From: Chitinophaga flava
GTDB lineage: Bacteria; Bacteroidota; Bacteroidia; Chitinophagales; Chitinophagaceae
Direction of reading: 5' to 3'
Assembly (NCBI RefSeq): GCF_003308995.1
Contig: NZ_QFFJ01000001.1
Span: 3,906,001 to 3,970,000 of the forward strand
DNA length: 64,000 nt
Positions 25,396 to 33,330 of this stretch are shown piece by piece (the first letter of the stretch is position 1; each line of letters opens with the position of its first letter). The notes under the pieces are model-generated. The model saw only the letters and a program-made list of their open reading frames with translations. It had not been told where the DNA came from and made no database searches. Both the position numbers and the translations under genes were made by a program.

Positions 25396-26949
25396 ATGAG
25401 CCAGATAAATATACTTTGGGTAGATGATGAAATCGAATCTTTAAAATCACAAATCATCTTTCTGGAAAGCAAGGGGTACAAGGTATCTGCGCTCACCAAC
25501 GGATATGATGCGCTCGAATTCCTGAAAGAACAGGTGGTAGATGTGGTACTCCTCGATGAATCCATGCCCGGCATCACCGGCCTGGAAACACTGGGCAAAA
25601 TCAAGGAGATAGACCAGCAAATCCCGGTAGTGATGATCACCAAAAACGAGGCAGAAAATGTGATGGACGATGCCATCGGCTCCCAGATCACCGATTATCT
25701 CATCAAACCAGTCAATCCCAACCAGGTATTATTATCGCTCAAAAAAATCATCGACAACAAAAGGCTGGTGGCCGAAAAAACCACCACCGCCTACCAGCAG
25801 GAATTCCGGTCCCTGTTTATGGCGCTCAACTCCAATCCCGACTACAACGAATGGATGGAGATATACAAAAAGCTCGTTTACTGGGAAATGGAAATGACCA
25901 AGGCCAACAGCCCCGAAATGCTGGAAGTATTTCATACCCAGAAAGCCGAAGCGAATACGGAATTCGCCAAATTCATCAGCCGTAATTACTCCGATTGGCT
26001 GCATCCTAAAACTACCGATGCACCCATCATGTCACATACGCTCTTCAGTAAAAAGATTGTGCCTTTCCTTGACCCTGAAGTGCCCAATGTGTTTCTGCTG
26101 ATCGATAACCTGCGCCTTGACCAGTTTAAAGCAATACTACCCATTTTCCAGGAATCTTTCCGGGTGGTGGAAGAAGACACATTTTACAGCATACTCCCTA
26201 CCAGTACACAATACAGCCGCAATGCCATTTTTGCCGGCATGCTGCCGATAGATATCGAACATAAGTTCCCGCAGGAATGGAAAAATGATGATGAAGAAGG
26301 CGGAAAAAACCTCTATGAAGAGAAGTTTTTCGCAGGCCAGCTGCAGCGCCTGAAAATGGACCCACGGTTTTCCTACACCAAGGTCACCAACCATACCGAC
26401 GCTCAGCATATGCTGAACAATATCCATAACCTGATGGACTATCCGCTGAGTATCATCGTATACAACTTTGTGGACATGCTCAGTCATGCCCGCACAGAAA
26501 TGGAAGTGCTGAAAGAACTGGCCAGTGATGAGGCATCTTATCGTTCGCTGACAGCCAGCTGGTTTGAACACAGCCCGCTGCATCAGGCCCTCAAACGGAT
26601 CAGCGATAAAAAAATTAATCTGATCATCGCTACCGATCATGGCAGCGTAAGGGTAAAAACACCGGTAAAAGTGATCGGTGACAAACAAACCACTACCAAT
26701 CTTCGCTATAAACACGGCCGTAACCTCAACTACGACGCCAAGGAAGTACTGGCTTTCCGCGATCCGCGCGATGCCGGCCTGCCCAAACCCAACGTCAATT
26801 CGTCCTATATTTTCGCCCGGGGAGATGGTTACCTGTGTTATCCCAACAACTACAACTACTTCGTGAACTACTACCGCAATACCTTCCAGCATGGCGGTAT
26901 TTCGCTGGAAGAAATGATTGTGCCCGTGGTAAGGATGGTATCGAAGTGA
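25396..26949 (+). CDS. porX: PorX: response regulator with alkaline-phosphatase-like PglZ domain, type IX secretion regulator
   Basis: A 517-residue two-domain protein. Residues 1-120 are a receiver (ILWVDDEIESL acidic pocket, phospho-Asp in VVLLDESMPG, Lys in LIKPVNP). Residues about 200-510 are an alkaline-phosphatase-superfamily PglZ domain, with VFLLIDNLRLDQ, the metal-ligand ATDHGS motif and RYKHGRNL. PorX controls the type IX secretion system that exports adhesins and hydrolases in gliding Bacteroidota, and its effector domain is reported to act on nucleotides. The start was set at MSQINILWVDD (25396); the longer frame relies on a TTG and has 17 unrelated residues. The next gene begins 22 bases after its stop. 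Confidence 0.94.
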   Translation: MSQINILWVDDEIESLKSQIIFLESKGYKVSALTNGYDALEFLKEQVVDVVLLDESMPGITGLETLGKIKEIDQQIPVVMITKNEAENVMDDAIGSQITDYLIKPVNPNQVLLSLKKIIDNKRLVAEKTTTAYQQEFRSLFMALNSNPDYNEWMEIYKKLVYWEMEMTKANSPEMLEVFHTQKAEANTEFAKFISRNYSDWLHPKTTDAPIMSHTLFSKKIVPFLDPEVPNVFLLIDNLRLDQFKAILPIFQESFRVVEEDTFYSILPTSTQYSRNAIFAGMLPIDIEHKFPQEWKNDDEEGGKNLYEEKFFAGQLQRLKMDPRFSYTKVTNHTDAQHMLNNIHNLMDYPLSIIVYNFVDMLSHARTEMEVLKELASDEASYRSLTASWFEHSPLHQALKRISDKKINLIIATDHGSVRVKTPVKVIGDKQTTTNLRYKHGRNLNYDAKEVLAFRDPRDAGLPKPNVNSSYIFARGDGYLCYPNNYNYFVNYYRNTFQHGGISLEEMIVPVVRMVSK

Positions 26950-26971
26950 TTCTTTTAGTTACATTTGTAGT

Positions 26972-27295
26972 ATGAACATTAAGATCACACCTGGTAACCT
27001 GACCAAGCTGGAGAAGATTTTCGAAGATGCCAAGTATATACTGCGTTTTGAGAAAGGTTCTTTTACTTCCGGTTATTGTATCCTTGAAGCCAAAAAGGTT
27101 GTAGTGATCAACAAGTTTCTGAACCTGGAAGGACGTATTAACACGCTGCTGGATATCTTAACCACGCTTCCGCTGGATGAGGAGCTGCTGACTGCAGAAT
27201 CGCACAAGCTCTATAAACAGATCCTGAACAGTAAACCCGTGCCGGATGCTGATGAAGCAGCAGCTACCGTCGGGGAAGAGGCACCAGAAAACTAA
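26972..27295 (+). CDS. Conserved hypothetical protein downstream of porX
   Basis: A 107-residue soluble protein with no signal or membrane segment. Residues 1-75 are well ordered (LEKIFEDAKYILRFEKGSF, then KKVVVINKFLNLEGRINTL), probably an α/β fold. Residues 85-107 are acidic and likely disordered (DADEAAATVGEEAPEN). I do not recognise a named family, though the sequence has the look of a Bacteroidota-conserved protein. It lies between porX (22 bases) and an MBL hydrolase (7 bases), so it is in their operon. Confidence 0.7.
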   Translation: MNIKITPGNLTKLEKIFEDAKYILRFEKGSFTSGYCILEAKKVVVINKFLNLEGRINTLLDILTTLPLDEELLTAESHKLYKQILNSKPVPDADEAAATVGEEAPEN

Positions 27296-27302
27296 CCATC
27301 GG

Positions 27303-28064
27303 ATGAAAGTCACATTTCTTGGAACAGGCACATCGCAGGGAGTACCGGTTATAGCTTGTGGTTGTGAAGTATGTACATCTTCCAATCCCAAAGACAAGCG
27401 TTTAAGGAGTAGCATTTTTATCTCCTCAGGAGCAGGTAATATCGTGGTGGACACCACCCCCGATTTTCGCTATCAGATGCTGCGGGCACAGGTAAAACAC
27501 CTGGAAGCAGTATTGATCACCCATTCACATAAAGATCATATCGCCGGGATGGACGACATCCGGGCATTCAATTATTTCCAGCAGGGCGCCATCGATATCT
27601 ATGCAACTGAATTCTCGCAGAATGTTATCATGCGGGAGTTTGCCTATGCCTTTGCTGATTTTAAATATCCCGGTATTCCGGAGATCACGCTGAAATCCAT
27701 TGATGATGAGCCTTTTGCGGTGAATGGCCTTACTATTACGCCGATACAGGTGATGCACTATAAGATGCCGGTGATGGGATTCCGTATCCACGACTTCACC
27801 TATATCACCGACGCCAATTTTATCGCCCCGGAAGAGAAAGAAAAAATCCGCGGTTCCAAAGTGCTGGTGCTGAACGCACTGAGGAAGGAAAAACATATCT
27901 CTCACTTTACGCTGGAAGAAGCCATTGCACTGGGAAAAGAGCTGGAAGTGCCACAGGTGTATTTTACCCATATCAGCCACCAGCTGGGATTGCATGATGA
28001 GGTGATGAAAGAGTTGCCTGATGGTATGGCACTGGCCTATGACGGGCTTACCCTGGAAATATAA
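27303..28064 (+). CDS. MBL-fold metallo-hydrolase (PhnP-like)
   Basis: A 253-residue metallo-β-lactamase-fold hydrolase. It starts MKVTFLGTGTSQGVPVIAC, followed by the CGCEVC cysteines also found in PhnP-type cyclic phosphodiesterases. Metal ligands are ITHSHKDHIAGMDDI and a later VMHYKMPV / YITDANF / FTHISHQLG set. PhnP hydrolyses cyclic phosphate esters; tRNase Z-like and lipoate-related activities occur among relatives, so the substrate is open. The start was set at ATG 27303, just after the preceding stop; the longer frame overlaps the upstream gene by 50 bases. Confidence 0.87.
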   Translation: MKVTFLGTGTSQGVPVIACGCEVCTSSNPKDKRLRSSIFISSGAGNIVVDTTPDFRYQMLRAQVKHLEAVLITHSHKDHIAGMDDIRAFNYFQQGAIDIYATEFSQNVIMREFAYAFADFKYPGIPEITLKSIDDEPFAVNGLTITPIQVMHYKMPVMGFRIHDFTYITDANFIAPEEKEKIRGSKVLVLNALRKEKHISHFTLEEAIALGKELEVPQVYFTHISHQLGLHDEVMKELPDGMALAYDGLTLEI

Positions 28065-28130
28065 GCGCATTTACTTCCTGTTAACAGTTTTCATTTTCCT
28101 GTTTTTTATCTTGGGGCTGAATGTTACCCC

Positions 28131-29072
28131 ATGCGTAAGCCTTATCTGAAAGCTTTATTTCATTTCTCCCGGAAGGAACGTGCCGGTATTTTGTTGTTGC
28201 TGGCGCTGATAGTCCTTACCAGCCGGCTGCCTCATTGGTGGGCACATTTTCATCGTACAGCCGTTGCCGATACTATAGGTTTTTATAATGCCTTGCAAGC
28301 GCTGGAAGCCCTGCAGGCAGACAGTGTGGAGGTTGCAACCACATATGCCCATACATCACAGCCCACGCTCTTTTATTTTGATCCTAATACCTTGTCTGCA
28401 GCCGGATGGCAGCAGCTGGGTATCAGTGCCCGTACGGCAGCCACCATTGCCCGTTATCTGGAGAAAGGAGGGCGGTTCCGGCAGGCAACGGACCTGCAAC
28501 GGATATACGGGCTTACGCCTGTATTATGCCGGCAACTGCAACCCTATGTCCGTATTGTTCGGGAGGAGAGGGGAATGAGAGCGCCGGACAGTGCGCGGCA
28601 TTTCGAACGCAGGTATAATAGTTATACTTACAGAAAAGATAGCAGTGCTTACCATCCCAAGCCATCACCCCATATCATTGATATTAATGCCGCTGATACC
28701 TCCGCCTGGCAGTCGTTGCCAGGTATAGGGCCTGGATTTGCCAGGCGTATCGTGGCTTTCCGGGATAAGCTGGGAGGGTTTTATGATATCATGCAGGTGA
28801 GCGAATGTTATGGTTTACCGGACAGTACCTTTAAAAAAATTCAACCTTTTTTGCAGAACGGTAATAGTTCTCTAAAAAAATTAGACCTCAACCTCACAGA
28901 TGAAAAATCTTTGGCAGCACATCCATATATACGTTATAAACTGGCCCGTTTGATAGTACAGTATCGCAGTGCCCATGGGGGTTTCAGGCATGTTGAAGAG
29001 CTCAGGCAGCTACCGTTGGTAGATGAGATTATTTATCGTAAAATTGAACATTACATTGTAATCACTTTTTAA
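28131..29072 (+). CDS. Membrane-anchored helix-hairpin-helix (ComEA-like) protein
   Basis: A 313-residue protein with one N-terminal membrane segment (ERAGILLLLALIVLTS, about 15-32) and three helix-hairpin-helix units: about 87-142, 182-240 (the best, LPGIGPGFARRIVAFRDKLGG) and 248-310. ComEA-type proteins bind DNA non-specifically at the cell surface for uptake, and HhH units of this style are common in Bacteroidota envelope proteins. Which side of the membrane it faces is not certain, but a periplasmic domain fits the positive-inside rule (MRKPYLKALFHFSRKERAG). The following dehydrogenase gene begins 11 bases after it. Confidence 0.82.
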   Translation: MRKPYLKALFHFSRKERAGILLLLALIVLTSRLPHWWAHFHRTAVADTIGFYNALQALEALQADSVEVATTYAHTSQPTLFYFDPNTLSAAGWQQLGISARTAATIARYLEKGGRFRQATDLQRIYGLTPVLCRQLQPYVRIVREERGMRAPDSARHFERRYNSYTYRKDSSAYHPKPSPHIIDINAADTSAWQSLPGIGPGFARRIVAFRDKLGGFYDIMQVSECYGLPDSTFKKIQPFLQNGNSSLKKLDLNLTDEKSLAAHPYIRYKLARLIVQYRSAHGGFRHVEELRQLPLVDEIIYRKIEHYIVITF

Positions 29073-29083
29073 ACCCGCACGTT

Positions 29084-30223
29084 ATGAATTTTGAGCCTAC
29101 GGATATGCAGCAACAGATTGCCCAGATGATCCGGGATTTCGGAAAAACACATATTGCACCACACGTGTTGGAGTGGGATGAAAAACAGGAGTTTCCTGTG
29201 GAGCTTTTCAAACAACTGGGTGGACTGGGATTAATGGGGGTGCTGGTGCCACAGGAGTATGGTGGTAGTGGTATGGGTTACCTGGAATATGTAACAGTTG
29301 TCAGCGAGATAGCCCGTTTCTGTGGTGCTATCGGACTGAGTGTGGCGGCACATAACTCTTTATGTACCGGCCATATCCTGCAATTCGGCAACGAAGAGCA
29401 GAAAAAACGTTATCTGCCCAAGCTGGCTTCTGCCGAATGGATTGGAGCATGGGGCCTTACAGAGCCCAATACCGGTTCTGATGCAATGAACATGAAATGT
29501 GTAGCCAAAAAGGATGGTGATCACTGGGTACTGAACGGTACCAAATGTTGGATCACTCATGGAAAAAGCTGTGATGTGGCCGTGGTGATTGCCCGCACCG
29601 GCAATGTGAGAGATAGTCATGGTATGACCGCCTTCGTGGTAGAGAAAGGTACACCGGGTTTCAGTGGCGGTAAAAAAGAGAATAAGCTGGGTATGCGGGC
29701 ATCCGAAACAGCTGAAATGATATTTGATAATTGCCGCATACCGGCAGCCAATATGCTGGGGGCTGAAGGAGACGGTTTTATACAGTCCATGAAAGTGCTG
29801 GACGGAGGCCGTATTTCGATTGCGGCGCTTTCACTGGGTATTGCCATGGGCGCACGCGATGCTGCCGTAAAATACGCCCAGGAACGCCATCAATTTGATA
29901 AACCTATCGCTGCCTTCCAGGGAGTATCCTTTAAACTGGCAGATATGGCTACGGAAATAGAGGCCGCCACCCTGCTGACCCTCCAGGCTGCCGATATGAA
30001 GAACAGGCATGTGAAAATGACCAAAGAAGCTGCCATGGCTAAATATTACGCCTCGGAAGTAGCGGTGAGGGTAGCCAACGACGCCGTACAGATTTTCGGC
30101 GGATATGGCTATACCAAAGACTTCCCGGTGGAAAAATATTATCGAGATGCAAAATTATGCACTATCGGAGAGGGCACTTCAGAGATACAAAAGATCGTAA
30201 TTGCCAGAGAGGCACTAAGATAA
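29084..30223 (+). CDS. Acyl-CoA dehydrogenase
   Basis: A 379-residue flavoenzyme that introduces the α,β double bond into acyl-CoA in fatty-acid or branched-chain amino-acid breakdown. The FAD/substrate signature GAWGLTEPNTGSDAM is at about 125-139. The C-terminal signature QIFGGYGYTKDFPVEKYYRDAK precedes the IGEGTSEIQ loop, where the glutamate is the catalytic base of short/medium-chain enzymes. Chain-length preference cannot be told from sequence alone, though the short-chain (butyryl-CoA) branch fits best. It is the last gene of the porX-side operon and is followed by a terminator. Confidence 0.93.
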   Translation: MNFEPTDMQQQIAQMIRDFGKTHIAPHVLEWDEKQEFPVELFKQLGGLGLMGVLVPQEYGGSGMGYLEYVTVVSEIARFCGAIGLSVAAHNSLCTGHILQFGNEEQKKRYLPKLASAEWIGAWGLTEPNTGSDAMNMKCVAKKDGDHWVLNGTKCWITHGKSCDVAVVIARTGNVRDSHGMTAFVVEKGTPGFSGGKKENKLGMRASETAEMIFDNCRIPAANMLGAEGDGFIQSMKVLDGGRISIAALSLGIAMGARDAAVKYAQERHQFDKPIAAFQGVSFKLADMATEIEAATLLTLQAADMKNRHVKMTKEAAMAKYYASEVAVRVANDAVQIFGGYGYTKDFPVEKYYRDAKLCTIGEGTSEIQKIVIAREALR

Positions 30224-30287
30224 CTATATGGATTTTTGTTATTGATTTTGATGGTATTGAGATAGGTGATTTTTTTTAATTTAAAAA

Positions 30288-30318
30288 ATGAAAAGCTGCA
30301 AACCTTTCATCTTTTTTT
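30288..30318 (+). terminator. Intrinsic terminator of the acyl-CoA dehydrogenase operon
   Basis: ATGAAA (30288-30293) pairs with TTTCAT (30305-30310), followed by CTTTTTTT. The stem is short, but the T-run is strong and the position, 65 bases after the stop codon, is right. Confidence 0.55.
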
Positions 30319-30374
30319 ACAAAAAAATGAAATATTACCCCTTTAGTGTTATTTAGATATTGCAAAAGGAACGT

Positions 30375-30486
30375 TAAATTTGGGTTAATTCATCACTCTT
30401 TACCGTTTATCAACCTTAACACAAAATCAGAGAAAGATTTGAAACACTTTTACGCAATGGAAAGCACCCTTTAAACGGGTGCTTTC
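30375..30486 (+). ncRNA. Candidate small RNA of about 100 nt (promoter and terminator, no open frame)
   Basis: TAAATTTG at 30375-30382 matches the -7 consensus, with TTTA 19 bases upstream. About 80 bases later, AAAGCACCC (30461-30469) and GGGTGCTTT (30477-30485) form a perfect terminator stem followed by CTTAT. The transcript would run from about 30389 to 30490. Its only ATG gives a five-codon frame. No known RNA family was recognised. It could also be a remnant leader. Confidence 0.5.
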
Positions 30487-30579
30487 TTATACCGAAATTC
30501 ACTCGTATCAGTACAAATCATTAGGACCTGTAATTTCCACGTTATGCTTTCAGACGTAAAAAGCACTCCCTCAAAAATG

Positions 30580-30746
30580 AACTGTGATACGTATGATATT
30601 TACTGATGGAACGAAGATAAAAGCAAAGCCCCCATTGATATTTAGTCAATGGGGGCTTTGCTTTTATCTTCATAAATGATAACTGCTCATATCTGCTGTT
30701 TTGCTTTGATCATCAGGAGCATCATTATCATCACATCAATCAGGGT
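30580..30746. repeat. Composite inverted-repeat element, copy B (partly decayed)
   Basis: A perfect 26-bp hairpin (30613-30638 / 30646-30671, loop TATTTAG) with flanking T/A runs lies between outer arms that are recognisable but mutated. The left AACTGTGAT…TACTGATG starts at 30580; the right holds ATCAGGAGCATC (30712-30723) and runs into the stop of the next minus-strand gene (30740-30742). It is the same design as copies A and C. Confidence 0.8.
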
Positions 30747-31051
30747 TGTTTTTTGTCTTTGAAGAAGTCAGTGATTTTATCTTTAGCTTCTTCTGCCCAT
30801 CCTTCCGCTTTATCTTTCCAGTCTTCAGCTTTGTCTTTCACATTATCCATGAAATCGCTGGCCTGATCTGCGAGGCTTTCTTTCTTTTCTCCGGGTTTAT
30901 CGGACATATTAGCGAACCAGGTGTCTACGGTGCCGGCGATAAAGGGGGGAAGCTTGCCTTTCACATATTCTTTGATCACTTCGATGGACTGGGCTGCCTG
31001 TTCAGGAGTAAGGCCGGCTTTGGCCTGTAATTGCTGAATGAGTTCCTGCAT
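30740..31051 (-). CDS. Small helical protein with an acidic/lysine-rich amphipathic tail
   Basis: A 103-residue protein. Residues 1-50 resemble a compact helical domain (LTPEQAAQSIEVIKEYVKGKLPPFIAGTV without its first residues), as in small DUF2267/DUF937-like proteins. Residues 55-103 are a repetitive amphipathic helix with 11-residue-like spacing (DFMDNVKDKAEDWKDKAEGW), similar to YtxH or LEA-type stress proteins. There is no signal or membrane segment. It lies 74 bases downstream of clpX on the same strand, separated by a hairpin. A stress or membrane-association role is a guess. Confidence 0.7.
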   Translation of the reverse strand: MQELIQQLQAKAGLTPEQAAQSIEVIKEYVKGKLPPFIAGTVDTWFANMSDKPGEKKESLADQASDFMDNVKDKAEDWKDKAEGWAEEAKDKITDFFKDKKQP

Positions 31052-31079
31052 GATAGTGGGTTTTAAGGTGAATTACAAG

Positions 31080-31121
31080 TTACGGATTACGAATTATTGT
31101 TCTGTAATTCGTAATCCGTAA
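31080..31121 (-). terminator. Hairpin downstream of clpX
   Basis: The arms 31080-31096 and 31105-31121 are perfect 17-bp complements (core TACGGATTACGAATT) around an eight-base loop, beginning five bases past the clpX stop. The U-run on the minus strand is poor, so it may act as a stability element or partial terminator. Confidence 0.55.
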
Positions 31122-31125
31122 TTGA

Positions 31126-32367
31126 TTACGCAACTTTAAGCTTGGATAACGTAGACCGTTCCAGTTTGTTTTGCGCGTATTCTTTGGTCAGAGCAAAGGA
31201 GGTTTCGTTAGCAGATGGCAGTTCGTACATGGCATCGCTCAATACTACTTCGCATATGGACCGCAGGCCACGGGCGCCCAGCTTATATTCCATTGCTTTG
31301 TCTACAATATATTCGATCGCTTCGTCTTCAACCTGAAGGTCGATATTTTCGATGGCGAACAGTTTTTTGTATTGTTTGATCAGGGCGTTCTTAGGCTCTG
31401 TCAGGATAGCCTTGAGGGTATCTCTGTCGAGTGAGTTGAGGTAAGTCACCACTGGCAGACGTCCCAGTAATTCGGGGATAAGGCCGAATGATTTCAGGTC
31501 CTGGGAGTTGACATAGCGAAGGATCTGTTTCCTGCTCTCTTCTTCTTTTTCCTTGTTAACGGTGAAGCCGATAGAGTGGGTTTGGATTCTTCTGCTGATG
31601 ATACGGTCGATACCATCGAAGGCACCGCCGCAGATGAACAGGATGTTGCTGGTGTTCAGCTTGATCAGTTTCTGTTCAGGGTGTTTGCGGCCACCCTGTG
31701 GAGGTACCAGTACTTCAGCACCTTCGAGGAGCTTGAGCAGCCCTTGTTGTACGCCTTCGCCGCTTACATCACGGGTGATGGAAGGGTTATCATTTTTGCG
31801 GGCGATTTTATCGATTTCATCGATGTATACGATACCGCGTTCGGCGGCTTCTACGTCATAGTTGCATACCTGGAGGAGGCGGCTGAGGATACTTTCCACG
31901 TCTTCACCTACATAACCAGCTTCTGTAAATACGGTAGCATCTACGATGGTGAACGGAACGTTCAGCTGTTTGGCGATGGATTTGGCCAGCAGGGTTTTAC
32001 CGGTACCGGTTTCACCTACCATGATGATGTTGGATTTTTCGATTTCCACTTCATCATCTCCTATTTGCTGGTTTAATCTTTTATAGTGGTTGTATACTGC
32101 TACAGCCAGGATTTTTTTAGCATCGTCCTGCCCGATAACGTATTCGTCCAGGAACTTTTTCATGTCCATGGGCTTTGCTACTTTGGGCATTACGTTGGTA
32201 GCGGTGGAGGCAGCTTTTTTGCCGGGAGTGAACAACTCTGCGTCAATGATTTCCTGTGCATTGGCCACGCAGTTTTCACAGATATGTCCTTCCGCTCCCG
32301 CAATCAGTATCTGCACATCATCCTTAGAGCGGCTGCAGAAGGAACAACGAATTTTCGATTCTTTCAT
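31126..32367 (-). CDS. clpX: ATP-dependent Clp protease ATP-binding subunit ClpX
   Basis: A 413-residue AAA+ unfoldase that feeds substrates to ClpP. The N-terminal C4 zinc domain is CSFCSRSKDD…CENC (residues about 8-36). Walker A is GETGTGKTLLAKS, Walker B is IVYIDEIDKIA, and the pore and IGF-type loop region follows in the second half. Length is normal. It lies some 260 bases downstream of clpP on the same strand, with a terminator between, so clpX is likely transcribed separately; a -7-like box is at 32426-32433. Confidence 0.96.
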   Translation of the reverse strand: MKESKIRCSFCSRSKDDVQILIAGAEGHICENCVANAQEIIDAELFTPGKKAASTATNVMPKVAKPMDMKKFLDEYVIGQDDAKKILAVAVYNHYKRLNQQIGDDEVEIEKSNIIMVGETGTGKTLLAKSIAKQLNVPFTIVDATVFTEAGYVGEDVESILSRLLQVCNYDVEAAERGIVYIDEIDKIARKNDNPSITRDVSGEGVQQGLLKLLEGAEVLVPPQGGRKHPEQKLIKLNTSNILFICGGAFDGIDRIISRRIQTHSIGFTVNKEKEEESRKQILRYVNSQDLKSFGLIPELLGRLPVVTYLNSLDRDTLKAILTEPKNALIKQYKKLFAIENIDLQVEDEAIEYIVDKAMEYKLGARGLRSICEVVLSDAMYELPSANETSFALTKEYAQNKLERSTLSKLKVA

Positions 32368-32425
32368 TTCAGCGTTAATTATTTTTCGACGAATCTACAA
32401 TGCCTGCAATCTTATTACAGGGTTA

Positions 32426-32433
32426 CAAATTTA
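32426..32433 (-). promoter_or_regulatory. Candidate -7 box of clpX
   Basis: CAAATTTA reads TAAATTTG on the minus strand, a full match to TAnnTTTG, and would give a leader of about 50 bases. No clear -33 TTG is seen at the usual distance. Confidence 0.4.
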
Positions 32434-32463
32434 CACTAAAAATCCGGGTAGGTGGTAAAATAA

Positions 32464-32490
32464 AACAGCCCCGCCTGTGGCGGGACTGTT
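32464..32490 (-). terminator. Intrinsic terminator downstream of the tig-clpP operon
   Basis: AACAG/CTGTT plus CCCGCC/GGCGGG pair around TGT with one mismatch, followed on the minus strand by TTTTATTTTA. It lies about 135 bases past the clpP stop and ahead of clpX. Confidence 0.7.
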
Positions 32491-32625
32491 AAAGTTATCT
32501 TAACCGGCCAGGTGGTTCCTGATCAGTCCGGATTTAGTAGATTTTGCAGGATAGATTAAGATTATCAAGACTTAACATTTTACGTTTATGCTATATCTGT
32601 GTGTCTTTAATTCCCGCTACCTGGA

Positions 32626-33330
32626 TTACTGTGGAGTGTCCAGTTGTTTTTTCGGATTCTTCTGAAGTACGTCGTCGATGATTCCGTATTCTTTAGCTTC
32701 ATCAGCGGTCATCCAGTAGTCGCGATCAGAGTCTTTTTCCACTTTTTTCACGGGTTGACCGCAGTGGCCGGCAATGATCTCGTTGAGTTCTTTTTTCAGT
32801 TTCACGAACTCACGGGCAGTGATTTCGATGTCAGAAGTCTGACCTTCAGCGCCGCCGTGAGGCTGGTGAATCATGACGCGGGCGTGTTTCAGCGCAGTAC
32901 GTTTTCCTTTGGTACCAGCTACCAGCAATACAGCGCCGAAAGAGGCGGCCATACCGGTGCAGATAGTAGCTACATCAGGAGAAATGATCTGCATGGTGTC
33001 ATAAATACCCAGGCCAGCGTAAACGCTACCACCAGGGCTATTGATGTACATCTGAATATCACGGTTGCGGTCGGAAGATTCCAGGAACAGCAACTGCGCG
33101 GTAATAACGTTGGCCACGTAGTCGTTAACGGGATCTCCCAGGAAAATAATACGATCAGCCATCAACCTGGAGAAAACGTCCATCTGGGTCATATTCATCT
33201 GGCGCTCTTCGAGGATATATGGAGTCAGGCTATTGATCTGGTGGCTTTTGGCATAGCTATCTACAACCAGGCTGCTGATTCCGCGATGCTTGATGGCATA
33301 TTTTCTGAATTCATCGTTATTAATGTTCAT
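32626..33330 (-). CDS. clpP: ATP-dependent Clp protease proteolytic subunit ClpP
   Basis: A 234-residue serine peptidase that forms the Clp proteolytic chamber. The catalytic triad is visible: Ser130 in GMAASFG, His155 in MIHQPHGG and Asp204 in SDRDYW. The start was set at MNINNDEFRKYA (33330), which overlaps the end of tig by 11 bases; an earlier start would overlap tig further and add ten hydrophobic residues. It has a longer N-terminal propeptide-like region than E. coli ClpP. It is coexpressed with trigger factor. Confidence 0.96.
   Translation of the reverse strand: MNINNDEFRKYAIKHRGISSLVVDSYAKSHQINSLTPYILEERQMNMTQMDVFSRLMADRIIFLGDPVNDYVANVITAQLLFLESSDRNRDIQMYINSPGGSVYAGLGIYDTMQIISPDVATICTGMAASFGAVLLVAGTKGKRTALKHARVMIHQPHGGAEGQTSDIEITAREFVKLKKELNEIIAGHCGQPVKKVEKDSDRDYWMTADEAKEYGIIDDVLQKNPKKQLDTPQ

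Larger units (their letters stand above)
30224..30739. other. 516-bp gene-free region holding a terminator, a candidate small RNA and a composite repeat
   Basis: In order: a terminator for the dehydrogenase gene (30288-30318), a promoter plus terminator with no frame between them (30375-30486), about 90 bases with nothing recognised, and copy B of the composite inverted repeat (30580-30746). Confidence 0.75.
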
